NCBI RefSeq assembly: GCF_037055355.1
Contig: NZ_CP146350.1
Location: forward strand, 4,053,001 to 4,117,000
Source of the DNA: Streptomyces sp. DG1A-41
Lineage (GTDB): Bacteria; Actinomycetota; Actinomycetes; Streptomycetales; Streptomycetaceae
Length of the DNA stretch: 64,000 nucleotides
Reading direction: 5' to 3'
Position 1 is the stretch's first letter; each line of letters opens with the position of its first letter. Of this stretch, positions 61,195 through 64,000 are shown in pieces. The notes under the pieces are model-generated. The model did not search any database. It had not been told where the DNA came from and was given only the letters and a program-made list of their open reading frames with translations. The position numbers and the translations under genes were made by a program.

Positions 61195-61719
61195 GTGATC
61201 CTCGACCCGCTGCTCCCACCACCCCCCGGCCAGCCCCTCCCCGAACCCCTCCTCGCCGAGCTCACAGCCCTCTACGCCTCCAACCACGCCTTCCACACCC
61301 TCACCGGCGACTTCCCCGACCGTCACGACATCGGCCCGGAGCAGGTGGCACACGCCCTGTCGGAGGAATGGAGCCGGCCCGGCACCGAGGTCCTGCTCGC
61401 CCGCAGTTTCGGCCACCTGACCGGGATCGCGATCACCCTCGCCCATCACCCCGACCCCACCGACCCGGACCCCTGGATCGGCCTTCTGCTGGTGGACGCG
61501 AGCCTGCACGGCCAGGGCCACGGCCGCCGCCTGGCCACCCTCGTGGAGGACCGCTTCCGCGCAGCGGACCGCACCGCCGTGCGCCTCGCCGTCCTCGACG
61601 ACAACCCGAAGGCCCTGGCCTTCTGGACCGCCCTGGGCTACGGGGTCATCGACCATCGCGAGGACCGGCGGATGAGGCGCCCGTGTGCGGTGCTCCGCAA
61701 GGAACTCACCGCGTCCTAG
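61195..61719 (+). CDS. GNAT family acetyltransferase
   Basis: 174 residues from GTG 61195: GIAITLAHHPDPTDPDPWIG (core strands), the acetyl-CoA loop SLHGQGHGRRLATLVED, then VRLAVLDDNPKALAFWTALG and YGVIDHR as the final strand. A typical single-domain GNAT with a Pro-rich head. Substrate unknown. Convergent with the M1 peptidase, seven bases apart. Confidence 0.88.
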   Translation: MILDPLLPPPPGQPLPEPLLAELTALYASNHAFHTLTGDFPDRHDIGPEQVAHALSEEWSRPGTEVLLARSFGHLTGIAITLAHHPDPTDPDPWIGLLLVDASLHGQGHGRRLATLVEDRFRAADRTAVRLAVLDDNPKALAFWTALGYGVIDHREDRRMRRPCAVLRKELTAS

Positions 61720-61726
61720 CGCGCCC

Positions 61727-63118
61727 TCAGGGCCGCTCCGGTTTCCCCTCCCCGTACAGCCAGTCCTCCCAGATCCCGTCGAAGTCCTTCCCGGGCGCCT
61801 GCTTCTCGACGTACGCCGTGAAGTCGGCCGTGTCCGCGGTCCCGTGGCGATGGGCCGCCGCCCAGCCCCGGAGGATGTCGCCGAACACCTCGTCACCGAC
61901 GGCCTGACGGACCTTGTGGAGGACCATGGCGCCGCGCTGGTAGACGGGGGCTCCGGAGATGCGCGCGGCGTCCGCGGGTCTCGCGGGCGGGAAGGACCAG
62001 AGGTCCTTGTAGGTCTTCTCCCCGTGGTCGTACAGCTCGTCGAAGGTCTCCTGCGCCGTCTCGCCGCCGTGGTCCTCCTCCCACAGCCACTCCGCGTACG
62101 TCGCGAAGCCCTCGTTGAGCCACATGTCCCGCCAGCTCTCCGGCGTCACGGAGTCGCCGTACCACTGGTGGGCGAGCTCGTGGACGAGGAGGGTGATGTC
62201 GGGGGCGCCGGGGAAGACGGGGCGGCTCTGGGTCTCCAGGGCGTAGCCGATGTCGGCCGCGCGGTCGACGATCGCGCCGGTGGAGGAGAAGGGATACGGG
62301 CCGAATCGCCGCTCCGCCCAGCGCAGGACCTCGGGGATGCGCGCGAGCACCGCGCGGCTCCCCTCCTTCTCCGCCGGGTCGACGGCCGTGTACACGGGCA
62401 GGCCGTCCCGGGTGGTGGAGCGGCTGATGTCGAAGTCGCCGATCGCGAGTGTGGCGAGGTAGCTCGCCATCGGCTCGGCGGTGCGCCAGGTGGAGGTCGT
62501 CCGGCCGCGCGTGGTCGTCTCGCCGCGCAACTCCCCGTTGGACACGGCCCGCAGCCCCCGGGGCACGGTCACCGTGAGGTCGTACGCCGCCTTGTCGGAG
62601 GGATGGTGGTTGCCGGGGAACCACGTCATCGACCCCGCCGGCTCGCCGAGCGCGAGCGCCCCGTCCGTCGTGCGCAGCCAGCCCTCCCGGGAGCCGTCCG
62701 GGTCGGTGACGGTCTCGGGCGCACCTGAGTAGCGGACCGTCACGCGGAACGTCTCGTCCCGGTCGAGGTCCTCGCGCGGCCGGACGGTGAGCTCCTGCCC
62801 GGCACGGTTCCAGCGGGCGGTCTCGCCGTCGACGGTGACCTTCCCGACCTCCAGGCCGAGCAGGTCGAGGTTGAAGGCGGAGAGGGGCTTGGTGGCCCGG
62901 GCGGTGAGGGTGGCCGTGCCGGTGAGGTGGTGTGCGTCCGGGGCGTAGTCGAGGCGCAGGCCGTAGTGGGTGACGTCGTAGCCGCCGTTGCCGGCCTTCG
63001 GGAAGTACGGGTCGCGTACGCCGGAGCCGCCCGGGGTGCCGTGGACTCCGCCGCCGCACGCGGTGACGACGAGAGCGCAGACGAGCAGGGCGGGGGCAAG
63101 AGGTACAGATCGGGCCAC
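61727..63118 (-). CDS. M1 family zinc metallopeptidase, lipoprotein
   Basis: 463 residues from GTG 63118. Short signal with lipobox LVVTAC (C21). The M1 beta-saddle domain precedes the catalytic region HELAHQWYGDSVTPESW, with the distal glutamate in MWLNEGFATYAEW; the exopeptidase motif GxMEN region reads GYALETQSRPVF. A longer start at 63166 would overlap the divergent gene; the GTG lies seven bases after a TAGGAT -10-like box, suggesting a leaderless message. The protein is shorter than full M1 aminopeptidases and lacks the C-terminal helical domain. Confidence 0.88.
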   Translation of the reverse strand: MARSVPLAPALLVCALVVTACGGGVHGTPGGSGVRDPYFPKAGNGGYDVTHYGLRLDYAPDAHHLTGTATLTARATKPLSAFNLDLLGLEVGKVTVDGETARWNRAGQELTVRPREDLDRDETFRVTVRYSGAPETVTDPDGSREGWLRTTDGALALGEPAGSMTWFPGNHHPSDKAAYDLTVTVPRGLRAVSNGELRGETTTRGRTTSTWRTAEPMASYLATLAIGDFDISRSTTRDGLPVYTAVDPAEKEGSRAVLARIPEVLRWAERRFGPYPFSSTGAIVDRAADIGYALETQSRPVFPGAPDITLLVHELAHQWYGDSVTPESWRDMWLNEGFATYAEWLWEEDHGGETAQETFDELYDHGEKTYKDLWSFPPARPADAARISGAPVYQRGAMVLHKVRQAVGDEVFGDILRGWAAAHRHGTADTADFTAYVEKQAPGKDFDGIWEDWLYGEGKPERP

Positions 63119-63155
63119 GGTCGCGATCCTAGGGGCGCGTGACACCATCACATCC

Positions 63156-63656
63156 GTGCTCGACATCGGCTACGCCCTCTCCAACCGCTTTCCCGACCCG
63201 CCGCAGACCGACTACCGCCGTGCGGACGTCCATGCCCTGCGGCACGACCTGTTCTGCGGTGACGTCTACCTGGCGGACACCGAGCAGGACCGGGAGCTGT
63301 CCACAGCCTGGGGATGGGTGCCGGTGCTCGACTTCGCGTGGGCGCTGTGCGACATCGTGGAGCGGATCGACCGGGACCCGGCGGGTTCCCGGGCGTCCCG
63401 GCCGCAGCGGGCGGAGCTGGACTTCACCGAGTCGACCGACCGGATGCTCTTCGAACGCCGCTTCGGGTGGGTGGACATCGAGGCCGACTGGATGCCGGCA
63501 AAGGAGGCTCCCCTGACCTTCTCCCACACCGAACTGCGCCGCGAGGCCCGCGACTTCCTGCACGACCTCCTGGCCGACCTCACCGACCTGCACGAGGACC
63601 TCGCCGAGAACCCGGCGATCTGGACGCTCCAGGCCCGCTTTCCCAGGGTCTGCTGA
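63156..63656 (+). CDS. Conserved hypothetical protein
   Basis: 166 residues from GTG 63156. LDIGYALSNRFPDPPQ, FCGDVYLADTEQDRELS and WGWVPVLDFAWALCDIVERI are acidic and aromatic; the last third is helical (ELRREARDFLHDLLADLTDL). No family that I can name; plausible cytosolic. Divergent from the M1 peptidase with a 37-base gap. Confidence 0.65.
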   Translation: MLDIGYALSNRFPDPPQTDYRRADVHALRHDLFCGDVYLADTEQDRELSTAWGWVPVLDFAWALCDIVERIDRDPAGSRASRPQRAELDFTESTDRMLFERRFGWVDIEADWMPAKEAPLTFSHTELRREARDFLHDLLADLTDLHEDLAENPAIWTLQARFPRVC

Positions 63657-63721
63657 GGGCGCCGGCGACCGCGGTGACACCATCGCCCGTGATCAGTACC
63701 TGACACGGGGAGGGCGGGAGC

Positions 63722-64000
63722 GTGACGCAGGGGCGTGTGACCTACGGGCTGAACTACAAGGTGCACCCACCGGCCGTCGTCGGCGACGGACCGGGGCAGG
63801 GCACCTCCGTCCGGCTGTGCCGTGACCCCGGCAGTCCCGCTGCTGACCGGCTCCGCTCGCTGCGGGCCTTCGATCTGCGCGCCGAGGACGGGTCGCCGGT
63901 CGCCCGCGTGGTCACGGAACAGGCCCTGGGTTCCCGGCTGAGCGGGCGCCCGGCGGTGTACCACGTGCTGGATCCCTACGGTGCGCCGCTCGGGCGGATC
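63722..64000 (+). CDS. Unidentified protein, 5' part only
   Basis: Starts GTG 63722 and runs open past the window end (93 codons seen). It reads MTQGRVTYGLNYKV, LRAFDLRAEDGSPVARVVTE, then YHVLDPYGAPLGRI. The HVLDPYGAPLGRI end hints at a scramblase/LURP-one-like beta-barrel (a phrase seen in such families) but this is weak. GGGAG precedes the start. Confidence 0.5.
   Translation, partial: MTQGRVTYGLNYKVHPPAVVGDGPGQGTSVRLCRDPGSPAADRLRSLRAFDLRAEDGSPVARVVTEQALGSRLSGRPAVYHVLDPYGAPLGRI

Overview
The window is about 72% G+C with strong third-position G/C bias, GTG and TTG starts beside ATG, actinobacterial domain families (DUF2530, DUF3027, DUF3263, DUF397, mycothiol-dependent DinB-like enzymes), the futalosine menaquinone pathway and DasR/BldD-type sites. 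This indicates a Streptomyces chromosome. Gene content and order recall, from memory, the S. coelicolor core region around SCO4280-SCO4340 read backwards. This is therefore mostly conserved core genome; there is no prophage, integrative element, intact insertion sequence, CRISPR array or tRNA gene that I can see.

Layout. 1-12.3 kb: the end of an SGNH hydrolase, an AadA-like nucleotidyltransferase, aldo/keto reductase, 2'-5' RNA ligase-like ThpR, a MarR-MFS operon, an NCS2 purine permease with DUF2530, a methyltransferase, a CtpE-like P-type ATPase and two paralogous secreted proteins. Five genes here carry an apparent single-base frameshift. 12.3-24 kb: a large sacsin-like GHKL protein, DUF397, an Rpn/PD-(D/E)XK-like protein, DUF3027, MFS exporter, lipoprotein, mqnB-mqnD, a cold-shock protein, HAD phosphatase and a HAAS-like membrane protein. 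24-33 kb: a DNA/RNA-transaction stretch with an XPB-associated protein, two tiny exported peptides, a membrane UPF0114/YqhA-IstB ATPase fusion (the most unusual gene here), XPB helicase and a HelR/HelD-like ATPase. 33-42.9 kb: cutC, DinB-like enzymes, an HD hydrolase, a DinB-GNAT fusion, a murR/rpiR-murQ operon for cell-wall recycling, carboxylesterase and ene-reductase. 43-47.6 kb: groEL under CIRCE/HrcA control, a cold-shock protein, and a thrC-moaD operon behind a SAM-I riboswitch. 47.6-51 kb: gpgS, otsA, otsB (glucosylglycerate and trehalose). 51-56.8 kb: an orphan sugar-binding lipoprotein divergent from nagK-nagA around two DasR (dre) sites, a sugar kinase and a CBM35-like membrane protein. 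56.8-64 kb: diguanylate cyclase CdgB with a BldD box, flavin reductase, acetyltransferases, ArfB, TerD, M1 peptidase and hypotheticals.

Themes. Amino-sugar and cell-wall sugar recovery (nagK, nagA, murQ with its RpiR regulator, the orphan binding protein) sits with developmental signalling (DasR sites, BldD-cdgB) and compatible-solute synthesis. Regulation readable from the DNA includes CIRCE, the S-box leader, dre sites, a BldD box, a MarR operator, several unexplained perfect palindromes and strong terminators at convergent ends. Two different dispersed Streptomyces repeats appear inside coding sequence, lengthening MqnB and the N-terminus of NagA.
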